Positions 37,079 to 48,395 are shown, numbered from the stretch's first letter. The stretch is 49,750 bases of DNA from Limnobacter sp. CACIAM 66H1 (GCF_001601825.1 NZ_LUJK01000021.1:1-49750); one strand, 5' to 3'. Numbers and translations are program-made. The notes: generated by a model not told the origin, from the letters alone.

Positions 37079-37757
37079 GAGTCGTGCAATCCTCGAAGTC
37101 GAAGGTTTAAATCAGCTGGTTCAAGACGGGCAAAGCAGTTTGTCCATTCTTGAGAACATCTCTTTCACTATAAATCAAGGTGAAGCGGTTGCCATCGTGG
37201 GTGCCTCCGGTTCCGGTAAATCCACATTGTTGGGCATGCTCGCTGGGTTGGACATTCCATCCAGTGGCGCAGTTCGCTTTTTGGGGGAAGACTTAACTCA
37301 ACTTAACGAAGATCGGCGAGCCAGCTTGAGAGCCGAGCATGTGGGCTTTGTATTTCAGTCGTTTCAGTTGCTGGATCACTTGAGTGCACTTGAGAATGTG
37401 ATGTTGGCCACAGAATTGACTCCCATGCAGAATCGCGAGAACGCCTGCAAAGAAATGCTGCAGCGTGTGGGATTGGGTGATAGGTTGAACCACACGCCCA
37501 AGACACTCTCGGGAGGCGAGCAACAACGCGTTGCCTTGGCTCGGGCATTCGTACGAAAACCGACGATTGTGTTTGCCGACGAACCTACAGGAAGCCTTGA
37601 TTTCGCAACTGGCCTGCGAATAATTGACTTGATGTTTGACCTTCAGAAGGAGCTTGGTACCACCTTGATATTGGTGACCCACGATGACAAGCTGGCGGCG
37701 CGCTGTTCAAGGCAGTTAACCATAGCGGCGGGCGCTTTGGCCCAAGAGGTGGTTTAA
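37077..37757 (+). CDS. ABC transporter ATP-binding protein (LolD/YbbA type)
   Basis: This is a cytoplasmic ATPase of the MacB/LolD/FtsE group. Walker A is GASGSGKST, the Q-loop VFQSFQLL, the signature [15 protein letters not shown], Walker [13 protein letters not shown], and the H-loop His in LVTHDDK. ATG 37077 with AAAGG upstream fits the family start ([11 protein letters not shown]); a longer in-frame version from 36966 would read through tesA and is rejected. E. coli YbbA pairs with permease YbbP, but here nnr follows in antisense, so no permease is adjacent. The last 42 bp overlap nnr. Confidence 0.9.
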   Translation: MSRAILEVEGLNQLVQDGQSSLSILENISFTINQGEAVAIVGASGSGKSTLLGMLAGLDIPSSGAVRFLGEDLTQLNEDRRASLRAEHVGFVFQSFQLLDHLSALENVMLATELTPMQNRENACKEMLQRVGLGDRLNHTPKTLSGGEQQRVALARAFVRKPTIVFADEPTGSLDFATGLRIIDLMFDLQKELGTTLILVTHDDKLAARCSRQLTIAAGALAQEVV

Positions 37758-39392
37758 CCACCTTTTCATCCGCCCGGCAATTTCGCTGGCATGTGAAACG
37801 TACAGAAACTCTCGCTCACCCGCCAGCGGTTCAAGCGACAGTCCGTGTAGATACACCGCGAATGACGCGGCTTTGAATTCATCCAGACCTTGCCCCAGCA
37901 TGGCGGCTATGGCACCAGCGAGCACATCGCCACTGCCCGCGGTCGCCAATGCGGGGCCACCCGTGGTGTTGATTTCAATTTGATTTGGTTTGCAGATCAA
38001 GCTGCCAGTGCCTTTCAACACCACTGTGCAGTCAAATTGAGAGGCCAGGGATTGCGCCGCTTTCACGCGATCGGCCTGAATCATTTCAGTTGTGCTTTGG
38101 AGAAGGCGTGCTGCCTCTAGCGGGTGCGGCGTCAACACCAGGCTTTTAGAGCGATGTTTTCGCCGGTAGTGCTCCAAACGCATGCGCAATGCCGAATTGG
38201 CTGCAAGAAGATTTAGTGCGTCGGCGTCCCATACCATGTTCAAACCTTTGTCGTGTTCGAGCAGCGCGTGAACCATATTCAGGGCCTCGTCACTTTGCCC
38301 TAGGCCTGGACCGATCACAACGGTGTCGGCAAACTCAAGATTACTTTGCAGCCCCTTGTTCATGATTTCTGGAAAGATCAGGTCAAGAAAGGGCGTTTGA
38401 CCCTGATGTTGAATATCCGGCAAGTGCATGTCTTCTTCATTCAACAGGGTCAGGGCCACTCGCCCGCAGCCCAGCATCAAGGCCGTTCGGGCGCTCAACA
38501 GGCAGGCCCCAACCATGCCCCGTTGACCGCCAAGCACCGCAAGGCTGCCAAAGCTACCCTTGTGATGCTCATGGTTGCGCCGGGGCAGGCGTTGTAACTG
38601 ATCAAGCCGGGAAACTGCTTGAACAACCAGACCCCATTTAACGGTATTTGCGTCCCGTGTCTCAAGCAGGGCATCGCAATTCAGCGTATCTATCCACAGT
38701 TCACCACACAAACCCTTGCCTTGATCACTCAACAGTCCGTGCTTGCAGGCAAGGTAGCTGAAAGTGGTGTGTGCCTGAACCGCTGCGCCGGGCGCACTAC
38801 CCGTATCACAGTTCAGTCCGCTGGGGCAGTCCAGCGCATATACCCTCGCGAGGTGGCGATGGGCGTTGATCTGTTGAATCAGTCGTTCAATCAGGCCTTG
38901 TGGTGCCCTGTCGCAGGCAATTCCCAGCAAACCGTCGACAATTACCGTGCCCATGCCAATCTCGGGCAAGGACATGCCGGACTCAATCTCGATGGGTTGG
39001 ACACCATGTGCCAGGGCCCACAGCACCGCTTGCATTCTGTCCTTTGACCCTTGCTTTCCCTCGGTGACCTGCAACAGATCGACGTGTAAGCCCTTGCGTT
39101 TCAATTCTCCTGCAACGATGCAGGCATCACCTCCATTGTTACCGGGACCGGCCAGCACCAGACAGCGAGTTGCATGTGTTTCGCTGTGCGCTATTTGATC
39201 GACGATTTTCAGGGCCGAGCGTACTCCGGCAGCCTGCATGAGTAAGAAGGAATCGATGTGCGAGAAAGCGGCCTGTTCCATTGCCCGGATTTGCTTTACC
39301 GACAGCACTGGCATTGATTTTTGGTCCAGCTGGAGCCAGTTGGCATGGCCCAGGTTCTCAGGGTGTAGGTCAATCAGTTCAGGCATGCGCAT
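37716..39392 (-). CDS. nnr: Bifunctional NAD(P)H-hydrate epimerase / ADP-dependent dehydratase
   Basis: It repairs hydrated NADH and NADPH. The N-terminal YjeF epimerase domain (about residues 30-245) has LVLAGPGNNGGDACIVA and DCPSGLNCDTG. The C-terminal ribokinase-like dehydratase domain (about 270-540) has VVIGPGLGQ, VLTPHPLEAARLL and the catalytic ATAGSGDVLAG. Length is 558 aa. The first 26 residues may not be real, since an internal ATG at 39314 gives a start (MPVLSVKQIRAMEQ) closer to relatives. It is convergent with and overlaps the ABC gene, and is divergent from purL. Confidence 0.92.
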   Translation of the reverse strand: MRMPELIDLHPENLGHANWLQLDQKSMPVLSVKQIRAMEQAAFSHIDSFLLMQAAGVRSALKIVDQIAHSETHATRCLVLAGPGNNGGDACIVAGELKRKGLHVDLLQVTEGKQGSKDRMQAVLWALAHGVQPIEIESGMSLPEIGMGTVIVDGLLGIACDRAPQGLIERLIQQINAHRHLARVYALDCPSGLNCDTGSAPGAAVQAHTTFSYLACKHGLLSDQGKGLCGELWIDTLNCDALLETRDANTVKWGLVVQAVSRLDQLQRLPRRNHEHHKGSFGSLAVLGGQRGMVGACLLSARTALMLGCGRVALTLLNEEDMHLPDIQHQGQTPFLDLIFPEIMNKGLQSNLEFADTVVIGPGLGQSDEALNMVHALLEHDKGLNMVWDADALNLLAANSALRMRLEHYRRKHRSKSLVLTPHPLEAARLLQSTTEMIQADRVKAAQSLASQFDCTVVLKGTGSLICKPNQIEINTTGGPALATAGSGDVLAGAIAAMLGQGLDEFKAASFAVYLHGLSLEPLAGEREFLYVSHASEIAGRMKRWLNHLLGQSARRYG

Positions 39393-39452
39393 TCCATGGA
39401 AATTCAGGGTGGTTTATCCAGCCTTGTTGCTCAGTTTTGGGGCTGTAGCACT

Positions 39453-39458
39453 TATAAT
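39453..39458 (+). promoter_or_regulatory. -10 box of purL promoter
   Basis: A perfect TATAAT lies 33 bp before the purL ATG in the 98-bp nnr/purL divergent spacer. No convincing -35 is seen at 16-18 bp. Confidence 0.4.
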
Positions 39459-39490
39459 TCAAGATTACCTCAACCACCCCCACTGCTGTC

Positions 39491-42400
39491 ATGTCTCTTG
39501 CCCTGTCTTCGGCTGATCAATTCAATGTTTCTACCTTTAACGGTGCGTCTGCCCTGTCTGCATTCCGCGCAGAAGGCCTGTTGAAACGCTTGCAGGCCAT
39601 TGATTCAAACGTGACGGCGGTGCGTGCTCATTTTGTGCACTTTGTGGCCACCCGGGCTGCACTGGAAGGGCAGCAGCGCCAAGTGATGGAAGGTTTGCTC
39701 GATTACGGCCACGCTGCCCCGGCGTTGGACCGTGTTGACCTTAGCTGTGTGGTTGTTCCCCGCCTGGGTACGGTTAGTCCTTGGGCTTCCAAGGCGACTG
39801 ACATTGCCCACAACGCTGGCTTGGGCACAGTGGTACGCATGGAACGCGGTATCGAGTTTCAGTTGACCTTCAAGAAAGGCTTGCTGGGTGGCAGCAAACT
39901 GCCGGAGGGCACCGCTTTGCAGGCCTTGAAGGGTGCGCTGTACGACCGCATGACGGAAACCGTGCTGCCTGATGGCTTCGACGTGAAAGGCCTGTTTCTG
40001 CCCCTGCAGGGTAAAAGCCTGCAAATCGTGGAATTGAGCGAAGGACGCCATTCCCTGGTGAAAGCCAACAGTGAACTGGGTTTGGCGCTGAGCGAAGATG
40101 AAATTGATTATTTGCTGGATGCATACACTGCCATGGGCCGTTCGCCCACCGATGTTGAGCTGATGATGTTTGCGCAGGCGAACAGCGAACACTGTCGTCA
40201 CAAAATTTTCAATGCGACCTGGACCATTGATGGGCAGGCGCAGGACGAAACACTGTTCGGAATGATACGCAACACTCACAAAACCACCCCGCAGGGCACG
40301 GTGGTGGCGTATTCCGACAATGCCGCGGTCATTGCTGGTGGCAAGGCTGAGCGCTTTTTTGCTGATGCCGATGGCGTGTATCGCCCGCATGATGAAACCA
40401 CGCATTTTGTAATCAAGGTGGAAACCCACAACCATCCCACCGCCATTTCGCCATATGCGGGCGCTGCCACCGGTTCAGGCGGCGAAATTCGTGACGAGGG
40501 TGCCACTGGCCGTGGCGCCAAGCCCAAAGCGGGTCTGTGTGGCTTTACCACTTCGCACTTGCGTTTTGAGGGTGGCAAGGAAAGTTGGGAAAGTGGGCAA
40601 GACGCCTTGGTGCCACTGGAGCAACGTGCAGAGCGGCCTCAGCCTGTCGGTATTCCTACACGCATCGCCACGCCTGAACAAATCATGATTGATGGTCCAA
40701 TTGGCGCCGCTGCGTTTAACAATGAATTTGGTCGCCCGAACCTGGGTGGCTACTTCCGCACATTCGAGCAACGTGTGGGTGATCGTGTTTATGGTTATCA
40801 CAAGCCCATCATGATTGCGGGTGGCCTGGGCAATATTCGGGAAGTGCACACTCACAAATGCGATTTGCCGGCTGGCAGCTTGTTAATACAGCTGGGCGGC
40901 CCTGGCATGCGCATTGGCATGGGCGGTGGTGCGGCGTCGTCGATGAATGCGGGTACCAACACCGAGTCTCTCGATTTTGATTCTGTACAACGTGCCAACC
41001 CTGAAATGGAACGCCGTGCGCAGGAGGTACTCGATCGCTGCTGGACCTTGGGCGAAGCCAACCCGATTTTGAGCATTCATGATGTGGGCGCGGGCGGTAT
41101 TTCCAATGCATTCCCAGAACTGGCCGATGCTTCAAACAAGGGAGCGGAATTTGATCTGCGTAAAGTGAATCTGGATGAAAGCGGATTGAGTCCTGCCGAG
41201 ATTTGGTGCAATGAATCGCAGGAACGTTACGTGATGGGTATTGCGCCCGAGTCGCTCGAACTGTTCACACAGTTGTGCGAGCGTGAACGTTGCCCCTTCT
41301 GTGTGGTGGGCGTTGTGACTGACGAGCGTCAGTTGAAAGTGCTCGACGCGGAAAGCAGCAGCAACCCGGTCGACATGCCCATGGAGGTATTGCTGGGCAA
41401 ACCACCCCGCATGGAGCGCAATGACAACCGTGTTGAAACGGTGAAAGCCGAAATTGATTTGACCCAAACGGAGTTGGGTCAGGCGATTGAACAAGTGTTG
41501 AAATTCCCCGCTGTGGCTTCCAAGCGTTTCCTGATTACGATTGGTGACCGCACGGTGGGTGGTTTTACAGCCCGCGATCAAATGGTTGGTCCTTATCAGG
41601 TGCCTGTGGCCGATGTGGCTGTGACAATTGACGATTACACCGGCTACGCAGGCCAGGCCATGGCCATGGGTGAGCGCACACCGCTTGCGGTGTTGAATGC
41701 ACCTGCTTCAGGCCGCATGGCCATCGCAGAGAGCATTACCAACCTGCTGGCTGCACCAGTTGAAAAACTGGAAGATGTGAAATTGAGTGCCAACTGGATG
41801 GCCGCTTGCGGTACACCCGGACAGGATGCTGCGTTGTTTGATACCGTGAAAGCCATTGGTATGGACCTTTGCCCACAGTTGGGCTTGGGCATTCCAGTGG
41901 GCAAAGATTCGCTTTCCATGCGAACACGCTGGAATGAGGGTGATGTGCAGAAGGAAGTGTTGTCGCCTGTCAGTTTGATTGTTTCTGCTTTCTCAAAAAT
42001 CAACGATGTGCGTGGCACACTAACGCCGGTTCTGAACACTGTTGAAGACACCGTACTGGTGCTGGTTGACCTGGCACGCGGCAAAATGCGCCTGGGCGCC
42101 AGCGTGTTGGCGCAGGTGACCAACCAGTTGGGTGAGGATGTGCCCGATGTGGAGGATGCAAGCGACATCAAAAACTTTGCGATGGCCATGAATGCCTTGC
42201 GTGAAAAAGGTTTGGTGCACGCTTATCACGACCGCTCTGACGGCGGTTTGCTGGCAGCTTTGGCCGAAATGAGTTTTGCCAGCCGCTGTGGTTTGTCGAT
42301 CAACCTGGATTTAATCACTATCGACCCCTATTCAGCAGATTGGGGCGATTTTAAAATTCGCCCTGAGCAGGTCAGCGTGCAACGCAGCGAACTTACCCTG

Positions 42401-43534
42401 AAAGCCTTGTTCAACGAGGAATTGGGTGTGGTGTTGCAGGTGCCCGCTGCTCAAAAAAGCGAGGCCATGCAAGTGTTGCGCGATTTCAATTTGAGCAAGC
42501 ACAGCAACATCATTGGCAAGCCAAATGATCGTGACGTGATCGAGTTTTATCGTGATGCCAAGTGCATTTATTCCGAGAGCCGCGCCAAGCTTCAGGGTAT
42601 TTGGGATGACACCAGCTACCAAATCGCCAAGCGCCGCGACAACCCGGCTTGTGCGGAAAGCGAACACAAGGCCGCGGCTGAATTGCCCAATGCTTTGGTG
42701 TGGCAACCCAGTTTTGACATTACCGAAAACCCCGCAGCGCCATTCATTGCGACAGGCGCAAAGCCGCGAGTCGCTGTGCTGCGCGAACAAGGCGTGAACG
42801 GTCAGCTTGAAATGGCAGGCGCATTCACCTTGGCTGGTTTCGAGGCGGTGGATGTACACATGAGCGACCTGTTGAGTGGCAAACGTAAGCTGGCTGATTT
42901 CCAGGGCTTGGCCGCTTGCGGTGGTTTCAGTTACGGCGATGTGTTGGGTGCTGGCGAGGGTTGGGCCAAGACCATTCGCTACAATAGTGTATTGGCTGAT
43001 CAATTTGCAGAGTTTTTCGGTCGCAGTGATGTGTTTGGCCTGGGTGTGTGCAATGGTTGCCAAATGATGGCGACTTTGGCTGATTTGATTCCCGGTGCTA
43101 CGCATTGGCCAAAGCTGATGCGCAATGAAAGCGAGCAGTACGAGGCGCGTTTGGTCAATGTGAAAATCAACAAGACGCCTTCGATTTTGTTGAGTGGCAT
43201 GGAAGGCTCGGTGGTACCGGTGGTGGTCGCGCATGGTGAAGGCCGCGCCGATTTTTCTCGCCAAGGCAACCACGGCAAATTGAGCGCGGAAGGTTTGGTG
43301 GCCGTGCAGTATGTGAATTCGCAAGGCGAGGCCACACAGCAGTACCCGTTCAACCCCAATGGCAGCCCTGACGCGTTGGCGGGTTTCACCACGCCGGATG
43401 GTCGTTTTACCATCATGATGCCGCACCCTGAGCGAGTATTCCGCAATGTACAAATGAGTTGGGCGCCCAAAGATGCGGGCGAGTTTTCACCCTGGATGCG
43501 TTTGTTCTACAACGCGCGCAAGGCATTGGGTTAA
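39491..43534 (+). CDS. purL: Phosphoribosylformylglycinamidine synthase PurL (large, fused form)
   Basis: It converts FGAR and glutamine to FGAM in purine synthesis. This is the 1347-aa single-chain form of proteobacteria. It has an N-terminal PurS-like region, two AIRS-like ATP-binding halves ([25 protein letters not shown]-like [11 protein letters not shown]), and a C-terminal class I glutaminase with Cys in [11 protein letters not shown] and the His/Glu pair in [25 protein letters not shown] is the glutaminase oxyanion region. The stop is followed at once by the start of the next gene. Confidence 0.97.
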   Translation: MSLALSSADQFNVSTFNGASALSAFRAEGLLKRLQAIDSNVTAVRAHFVHFVATRAALEGQQRQVMEGLLDYGHAAPALDRVDLSCVVVPRLGTVSPWASKATDIAHNAGLGTVVRMERGIEFQLTFKKGLLGGSKLPEGTALQALKGALYDRMTETVLPDGFDVKGLFLPLQGKSLQIVELSEGRHSLVKANSELGLALSEDEIDYLLDAYTAMGRSPTDVELMMFAQANSEHCRHKIFNATWTIDGQAQDETLFGMIRNTHKTTPQGTVVAYSDNAAVIAGGKAERFFADADGVYRPHDETTHFVIKVETHNHPTAISPYAGAATGSGGEIRDEGATGRGAKPKAGLCGFTTSHLRFEGGKESWESGQDALVPLEQRAERPQPVGIPTRIATPEQIMIDGPIGAAAFNNEFGRPNLGGYFRTFEQRVGDRVYGYHKPIMIAGGLGNIREVHTHKCDLPAGSLLIQLGGPGMRIGMGGGAASSMNAGTNTESLDFDSVQRANPEMERRAQEVLDRCWTLGEANPILSIHDVGAGGISNAFPELADASNKGAEFDLRKVNLDESGLSPAEIWCNESQERYVMGIAPESLELFTQLCERERCPFCVVGVVTDERQLKVLDAESSSNPVDMPMEVLLGKPPRMERNDNRVETVKAEIDLTQTELGQAIEQVLKFPAVASKRFLITIGDRTVGGFTARDQMVGPYQVPVADVAVTIDDYTGYAGQAMAMGERTPLAVLNAPASGRMAIAESITNLLAAPVEKLEDVKLSANWMAACGTPGQDAALFDTVKAIGMDLCPQLGLGIPVGKDSLSMRTRWNEGDVQKEVLSPVSLIVSAFSKINDVRGTLTPVLNTVEDTVLVLVDLARGKMRLGASVLAQVTNQLGEDVPDVEDASDIKNFAMAMNALREKGLVHAYHDRSDGGLLAALAEMSFASRCGLSINLDLITIDPYSADWGDFKIRPEQVSVQRSELTLKALFNEELGVVLQVPAAQKSEAMQVLRDFNLSKHSNIIGKPNDRDVIEFYRDAKCIYSESRAKLQGIWDDTSYQIAKRRDNPACAESEHKAAAELPNALVWQPSFDITENPAAPFIATGAKPRVAVLREQGVNGQLEMAGAFTLAGFEAVDVHMSDLLSGKRKLADFQGLAACGGFSYGDVLGAGEGWAKTIRYNSVLADQFAEFFGRSDVFGLGVCNGCQMMATLADLIPGATHWPKLMRNESEQYEARLVNVKINKTPSILLSGMEGSVVPVVVAHGEGRADFSRQGNHGKLSAEGLVAVQYVNSQGEATQQYPFNPNGSPDALAGFTTPDGRFTIMMPHPERVFRNVQMSWAPKDAGEFSPWMRLFYNARKALG

Positions 43535-44212
43535 ATGGGCAGTACGACCGTGTGGCAACCCCTGGTCATGGATCAGCAATGGCCAGCCAAGGTGTTTGAT
43601 GTGCAATGCACTGCATGCCCACGTTTGCATGCCTTTCACGAGCAAAATCGCCAAAAATTTCCCGGGCATTTTAATGGCCCGGTTCCTCCATTCGGTCCAG
43701 ACAATGCCGAGCTTCTGATTGTCGGCTTGGCCCCTGGACTGCACGGCGCAAACCGCAGTGGAAGACCATTCACGGGCGATTATTGTGGGGATTTGTTGTA
43801 CAGCACCTTGCACAAGTTTGGCTTTGCCAACCGGCCTGTGTCGATGGCTGTGGGTGATGGCCTGCAACTTGTCAATGCGCGCGTGAGCAATGCAGTCAAG
43901 TGTGTTCCGCCAGAGAACAAGCCTACACCGGCCGAGATTAATACCTGCAATCAGTTCATCGCCCATGAGTTCAAGGTTCACCCGCCCAAGGCAGTGTTGG
44001 CACTGGGCTTGGTTGGGCACCAAGCGGTGTTGAAGGCCCTGGGTCAAAGGCAAAGTGCCTTCAAGTTCGGGCATGCCGCTCAACATGATTTGGGTGCGTT
44101 TCGCTTGTTCGACAGTTATCACGTAAGTCGATACAACACGCAAACCGGCCGACTGACCGCACCCATGTTTGAGGCTGTGATGGAGTCGATTAGCCGTTTT
44201 CTGAAGGTGTGA
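43535..44212 (+). CDS. Uracil-DNA glycosylase, family 5 (UDGb type)
   Basis: The active-site motif [27 protein letters not shown] matches the UDGb signature GLAPAxxGxNRTGRxFTGD. The distal motif is [16 protein letters not shown], as in SYHPSxxNTxTG, though with Val where Pro is usual. Cys residues at CTACPRL and KCVPPENKP would carry the [4Fe-4S] cluster. UDGb enzymes act on uracil and also hypoxanthine or other deaminated bases. Length is 225 aa. The start abuts the purL stop (TAAATG), suggesting co-transcription. It is the second UDG of the window and belongs to a different family from the one at 17307. Confidence 0.9.
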   Translation: MGSTTVWQPLVMDQQWPAKVFDVQCTACPRLHAFHEQNRQKFPGHFNGPVPPFGPDNAELLIVGLAPGLHGANRSGRPFTGDYCGDLLYSTLHKFGFANRPVSMAVGDGLQLVNARVSNAVKCVPPENKPTPAEINTCNQFIAHEFKVHPPKAVLALGLVGHQAVLKALGQRQSAFKFGHAAQHDLGAFRLFDSYHVSRYNTQTGRLTAPMFEAVMESISRFLKV

Positions 44213-44222
44213 GGGCAGGGCG

Positions 44223-46172
44223 ATGACCGACGAGCAACACCTGCCCGACTCACCTTTTGACATTGCTGCTTTTTTGAAGGAATTGACCACTCGACCCGGT
44301 GTGTATCGCATGATTGATGCGAATGGCACAGTAATGTATGTGGGCAAAGCCAAGAACCTGAAAAAACGCGTTTCATCGTATTTCCAGAAAACTCATGCCA
44401 GCCCGCGCACCAGCCATATGGTGGAGCGAATTGTGAGGGTGGATGTAACACCAACCCGAACTGAAGCAGAGGCCTTGCTGCTTGAGAACAACCTGATCAA
44501 AAGCTTAAGCCCACGCTACAACATTTTGTTTCGCGATGACAAAAGCTACCCCTACTTGCGGCTGACGAATCACAAGTACCCGCGTGTGGCTTATTACCGT
44601 GGTGCGGTGGATAAAAAATCACAGTTTTTCGGACCCTTTCCCAATGCTTGGGCTGTGAAGGAAAGCATTCAGGTTTTGCAGCGTGTTTTCTTGTTGCGCA
44701 CTTGCGAAGACACCGTGTTTTCCCATCGATCACGACCCTGTTTGCAGGCTCAAATCCAACGTTGCAGCGCGCCTTGTGTGAACTGGATCAGCCCGGAAGA
44801 TTATGCAAAGGATGTGGAAGCCGCATCGCGTTTCCTACGGGGCGACCACAAATCGGTTTTGGCCAATCTTGAAGAGAAAATGCTGGAGGCCAGTGGCTTA
44901 CTTGAGTTTGAGAAAGCCGCAATGTATCGCAATCAGTTGGGTGCATTGAGCCGGGTGCTGCAGAAGCAGTCGGTGGACACCACGGGTGGAGACGATGATG
45001 CAGACATCATTGCGGTGGTGATCAAGGGGGGAGCGGTTTGCGTGAACCTGGCGATGGTGCGGGGTGGGAGGCATTTGGGTGACAAGCCGATGTTTCCCAG
45101 TGTGGCACAGGCCAGCGAAGATATCGGGCCTGAGGTGCTTGAGGCGTTCTTGAGTCAAGCGTATGTGGACAGGCCGATTCCCAACTTGTTGATTGTCAAT
45201 CAGGATTTGGATGCGCCTGAATTGTTGATGGCTTTGAGTCAACAGGCTGGCAAAAAAATCAATCTGATCCGACAGCCTCAGAGTGAGCGCCGAAAGTGGC
45301 TTGATATGGCCGTCGACAACGCAGAGATCGCGATTGCAAGGCGAATTGCCGAGCAGGGCTCTGCGCAATTCCGCACGCGTGCGCTTGTCGAAACTCTGGG
45401 CCTGGAAGCCCGGTTGGAAGAGGCCTTGCAAGCCTCAGAGGCGGACCGATTGTTGAGTGGGAATTCTGTGGGGACTGACCTTGCCGGGGACTCTTCCGCA
45501 GCGGAGGAGATCGATTTACTGGCCACCTTGCGTGTGGAGTGCTTTGATATTTCGCACACCGCAGGTGAGGCCACTCAAGCTTCTTGTGTGGTGTTTCACA
45601 ACCACGATATGCAAAGCCGCGAGTATCGCCGTTACAACATTGAAGGCATTACTCCAGGCGATGATTATGCGGCCATGCGTCAAGCTGTAACCCGACGCTA
45701 TCAGCGTGAGGGCAAAACCCCGATTGTGATGCCCCATGTGGTGTTGATCGACGGTGGCAAAGGACAAATTGAAGTGGCCCGGCAGGTGTTTGAACAGCTA
45801 GGGCTGGATATCAGCCTGATTGTCGGTGTCAAAAAGGGCGAAAACCGAAAGGTGGGGCTGGAAACTTTGGTGTTTCCAGATGGCCGCCCAAGCCTTGAGT
45901 TGGGTCCTGGCCACCCTGCACTCATGTTGATTGCTCAAATTCGGGATGAGGCCCACCGCTTTGCGATTACTGGCATGAGGGCAAAGCGGGCCAAAGCACG
46001 GCAAGCCTCGGAGCTGGATGAAATAGAAGGAATTGGCGCACGCCGCAAGCAAAAGTTACTGACCCGTTTTGGCGGCTTGCGCGGTGTAAAGGCAGCCAGT
46101 GTGGAAGATTTGCAAACGGTTGACGGCATCTCGAAAACGTTGGCTGAAGAAATATATCGACGTTTGCACTGA
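44223..46172 (+). CDS. uvrC: UvrABC excision nuclease subunit C
   Basis: UvrC makes both incisions in nucleotide excision repair. An N-terminal GIY-YIG nuclease ([27 protein letters not shown]), a UVR motif for UvrB contact ([25 protein letters not shown]), a C-terminal RNase-H-like nuclease ([13 protein letters not shown]) and a tandem HhH domain ([32 protein letters not shown]) are all present. Length is 649 aa. It starts 10 bp after the UDG gene. mfd, which recruits the same pathway, lies about 30 kb upstream. Confidence 0.96.
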   Translation: MTDEQHLPDSPFDIAAFLKELTTRPGVYRMIDANGTVMYVGKAKNLKKRVSSYFQKTHASPRTSHMVERIVRVDVTPTRTEAEALLLENNLIKSLSPRYNILFRDDKSYPYLRLTNHKYPRVAYYRGAVDKKSQFFGPFPNAWAVKESIQVLQRVFLLRTCEDTVFSHRSRPCLQAQIQRCSAPCVNWISPEDYAKDVEAASRFLRGDHKSVLANLEEKMLEASGLLEFEKAAMYRNQLGALSRVLQKQSVDTTGGDDDADIIAVVIKGGAVCVNLAMVRGGRHLGDKPMFPSVAQASEDIGPEVLEAFLSQAYVDRPIPNLLIVNQDLDAPELLMALSQQAGKKINLIRQPQSERRKWLDMAVDNAEIAIARRIAEQGSAQFRTRALVETLGLEARLEEALQASEADRLLSGNSVGTDLAGDSSAAEEIDLLATLRVECFDISHTAGEATQASCVVFHNHDMQSREYRRYNIEGITPGDDYAAMRQAVTRRYQREGKTPIVMPHVVLIDGGKGQIEVARQVFEQLGLDISLIVGVKKGENRKVGLETLVFPDGRPSLELGPGHPALMLIAQIRDEAHRFAITGMRAKRAKARQASELDEIEGIGARRKQKLLTRFGGLRGVKAASVEDLQTVDGISKTLAEEIYRRLH

Positions 46173-46259
46173 AGATGTGCGCCTCAACAGGTGTTGGCGC
46201 TGATATATTCTGTACCTCTAGAGAGTGTATTTTTTACTTAACAAAAGAAAAACACATAT

Positions 46260-46829
46260 ATGCCAATGAACCTGCCCATGATCCTGACCTGGGTCCGGAT
46301 TGTACTGATCCCCTTGGTTGTCGGCATTTACTTTCTGCCCGAAACAATCATGTCCATCTCCATGCAAAACTGGGTGGGCGCTTGGGTATTTGTAATTGCG
46401 GCCATTACTGACTTCGTGGATGGTTACCTGGCGCGCCGCTGGAACCAAACTTCGGCGTTTGGAGCATTCCTTGACCCTGTGGCTGACAAGCTGATGGTAG
46501 GGGCAGCACTGATTGTACTGGTTGACCTCGGGCGTATTGGTCCATTTATCGCACTGATTATTATCGGACGTGAAATTACCATTTCTGCCTTGCGGGAATG
46601 GATGGCCAGCATCGGTGCGCGCAACAGTGTTGCCGTGAACTGGCTTGGCAAATTCAAAACCATTGCTCAAATGGTGGCAATCCCCATGTTGTTGGTGAAC
46701 GAAACCTGGATGGGCATTGATTTTCATGTGCTGGGTACTTTGGGTATTTATGTGGCAGCCGTTTTGACGGTGTGGTCAATGTGTTATTACCTGATGAAAG
46801 CCTGGCCAGAACTCCGCAATCGAAGCTGA
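46260..46829 (+). CDS. pgsA: CDP-diacylglycerol-glycerol-3-phosphate 3-phosphatidyltransferase PgsA
   Basis: It makes phosphatidylglycerol phosphate from CDP-diacylglycerol. The CDP-alcohol phosphatidyltransferase motif DFVDGYLARRWNQTSAFGAF..DPVAD is complete (about residues 57-82). About five hydrophobic segments span 189 aa. It starts MPMNLPMILTWVRIVLIP, the usual N-terminus. The Shine-Dalgarno is weak (AAAAGAAAAAC). It follows uvrC by 87 bp, the common uvrC-pgsA order. Confidence 0.95.
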   Translation: MPMNLPMILTWVRIVLIPLVVGIYFLPETIMSISMQNWVGAWVFVIAAITDFVDGYLARRWNQTSAFGAFLDPVADKLMVGAALIVLVDLGRIGPFIALIIIGREITISALREWMASIGARNSVAVNWLGKFKTIAQMVAIPMLLVNETWMGIDFHVLGTLGIYVAAVLTVWSMCYYLMKAWPELRNRS

Positions 46830-46849
46830 TCGCTTCCTGATATTTCGCC

Positions 46850-48196
46850 ATGAACAAAAGCAATTTGCTGCCCCAGCCGTACCCGTTGCGGCAGGCACTC
46901 AATGATGAAGTGCATTCCCGCCCCACCGAGGCCTTGTGGCCGCAGGAGCGGGTGTTTCATATTGCTTTGCTGGTGCAAGGTGACGTGACACCCGAGATTG
47001 TTGGGCAACTGCAAGCTTTGGTGGACTATTGCGGTTGCAAACCTGTCTCTGATGAGGAGCTGGCTGCACCCCAGGTCAGCCTTAGCCTGTGCGGCGGCGA
47101 GTCGGCTTTGCGTCTGCGGCTGGAGCGCCACAATGAATTCATTACCCTGACCTTCTTTGAACGGGCTGACCATGCGATCGTGTTCGATCGCCCGGTGACT
47201 CGCCGTTTGCCTCCCAGCTGGATGGCCGCTTTGCCTGGGGTAATGCTGGTGGCCATTGAACTATTTGTTCAAAAAACAGAAAACCCCCGAGAGCCGCGCA
47301 GTGTGGCAGGTTACTTTGATGGCAATACCCTGATTGGCGGCATGATTGCCAATGGAGCAGGGCAGGTGTTTTCGGATCTTCGGATTGCAGACCGTGGTGC
47401 CAGCCGGATTTTGATTTGCAATTTGAAAATGGGTTCACGGCAACTTGGCCGGGTAGTTCAGCGCGCGATCGAGATGGAAACTTACCGAATGATGGCCCTG
47501 CTGAGTTTTCCAGTTGCGCGTGCCACGTTGCCAAAGCTGTCTTCGTATGAAGACCGTTTAGTAAAGTTGGCCACCGAAATGGCGGAGACCAGTAAAACTG
47601 AAGACCTCGCCGAAGTGACCAGCGAGGATGTTGAGCTGGACCGCAAGTTATTGAGCCAGTTGACCGACCTGGCTGCCCGCGTGGAGCAGTTAAGTGCTGA
47701 GAACCGGGTCCGTTTTACTGCCGCAGAGGCGTATACCGATCTGGTGAAAAAACGAATCGCTGAATTGAAAGAAATTCCCATGGTGGGCATGCAAACTTTT
47801 GGCGAATTCATGGATCGTCGTTTGGGGCCTGCCATGAAAACCTGCACCTGGACCGCTCGTCGGCAGGACGAACTGGCCGCTCGTATTTCACGCGTAACGC
47901 AACTGCTGCGAACGAGAGTTGAGATTGAACGTGAAAGCCAAAACCAACGTTTGCTGACCAGCATGGACAAGCGTGCGAAGGTGCAGTTGCGCCTGCAGGA
48001 AACGGTTGAAGGCTTGTCGATTGTTGCCATCTCCTACTATGGCGCTAGCTTGGTGGGTTACCTGGCCAAAGGATTGAAAGCCTTGGGCTTGCCGGTTTCC
48101 GCAGATTTGGCGATAGCCGTGGCCATTCCAACCATTGCGGTGTTGGCTTATGTGAGTATGCAAGCCATGAAAAAGCGCATGGGCTTGAAAGGCTGA
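46850..48196 (+). CDS. DUF3422 family membrane-anchored protein
   Basis: This 448-aa protein has no known function. The N-terminus YPLRQALNDEVHSRPTEALWPQERVFHIALL matches the DUF3422 family start. The middle (about 240-300) is charged and predicted coiled-coil, and the C-terminus holds two hydrophobic helices (about 380-402 and 410-435). A cytoplasmic body with a C-terminal membrane hairpin is likely. It lies 20 bp after pgsA and could share its message. It is followed by tRNA-Ser. Confidence 0.85.
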   Translation: MNKSNLLPQPYPLRQALNDEVHSRPTEALWPQERVFHIALLVQGDVTPEIVGQLQALVDYCGCKPVSDEELAAPQVSLSLCGGESALRLRLERHNEFITLTFFERADHAIVFDRPVTRRLPPSWMAALPGVMLVAIELFVQKTENPREPRSVAGYFDGNTLIGGMIANGAGQVFSDLRIADRGASRILICNLKMGSRQLGRVVQRAIEMETYRMMALLSFPVARATLPKLSSYEDRLVKLATEMAETSKTEDLAEVTSEDVELDRKLLSQLTDLAARVEQLSAENRVRFTAAEAYTDLVKKRIAELKEIPMVGMQTFGEFMDRRLGPAMKTCTWTARRQDELAARISRVTQLLRTRVEIERESQNQRLLTSMDKRAKVQLRLQETVEGLSIVAISYYGASLVGYLAKGLKALGLPVSADLAIAVAIPTIAVLAYVSMQAMKKRMGLKG

Positions 48197-48249
48197 GGAA
48201 TATTCGGAAATATTGTCCCTACAGGTTTCCAAAGCCCGGTGTTTGTGGT

Positions 48250-48255
48250 TATAAT
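48250..48255 (+). promoter_or_regulatory. -10 box of tRNA-Ser promoter
   Basis: A perfect TATAAT lies 9 bp before the tRNA 5' end, so the transcript start would be almost at the mature end. The -35 is weak (TTTCCA, 48226-48231, 18 bp). Confidence 0.5.
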
Positions 48256-48264
48256 TGCGGGCTC

Positions 48265-48354
48265 GGAAGCTTGGCAGAGCGGTTGAATGCACCGGTCTTG
48301 AAAACCGGCGAGGGTGCGAGCCCTCCGTGAGTTCGAATCTCACAGCTTCCGCCA
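48265..48354 (+). tRNA. tRNA-Ser (UGA anticodon)
   Basis: The acceptor GGAAGCT/AGCTTCC, anticodon stem CCGGT/ACCGG with loop CTTGAAA (anticodon TGA), a long variable arm (GAGGG...CCCTC) and the TTCGAAT T-loop fit a class II serine tRNA of 90 nt with CCA encoded. It borders the accessory end of the window; tRNA-Ser 3' ends are common integration targets. Confidence 0.96.
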
Positions 48355-48369
48355 CCGATACAGCAATAG

Positions 48370-48391
48370 CGCGCCTCTCAGGCGCGTTTTT
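48370..48391 (+). terminator. Rho-independent terminator after tRNA-Ser
   Basis: CGCGCCT (48370-48376) pairs with AGGCGCG (48380-48386) across a 3-nt loop and is followed by TTTTT, 16 bp after the tRNA. Confidence 0.9.
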
Positions 48392-48395
48392 GTTT

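Noticed and set aside
39605-40435. Long antisense frames within purL, phaA, lon, tig and other core genes
   Set aside because: Rich in His/Cys/Arg, antisense to conserved proteins, and without starts or family likeness; shadow frames.
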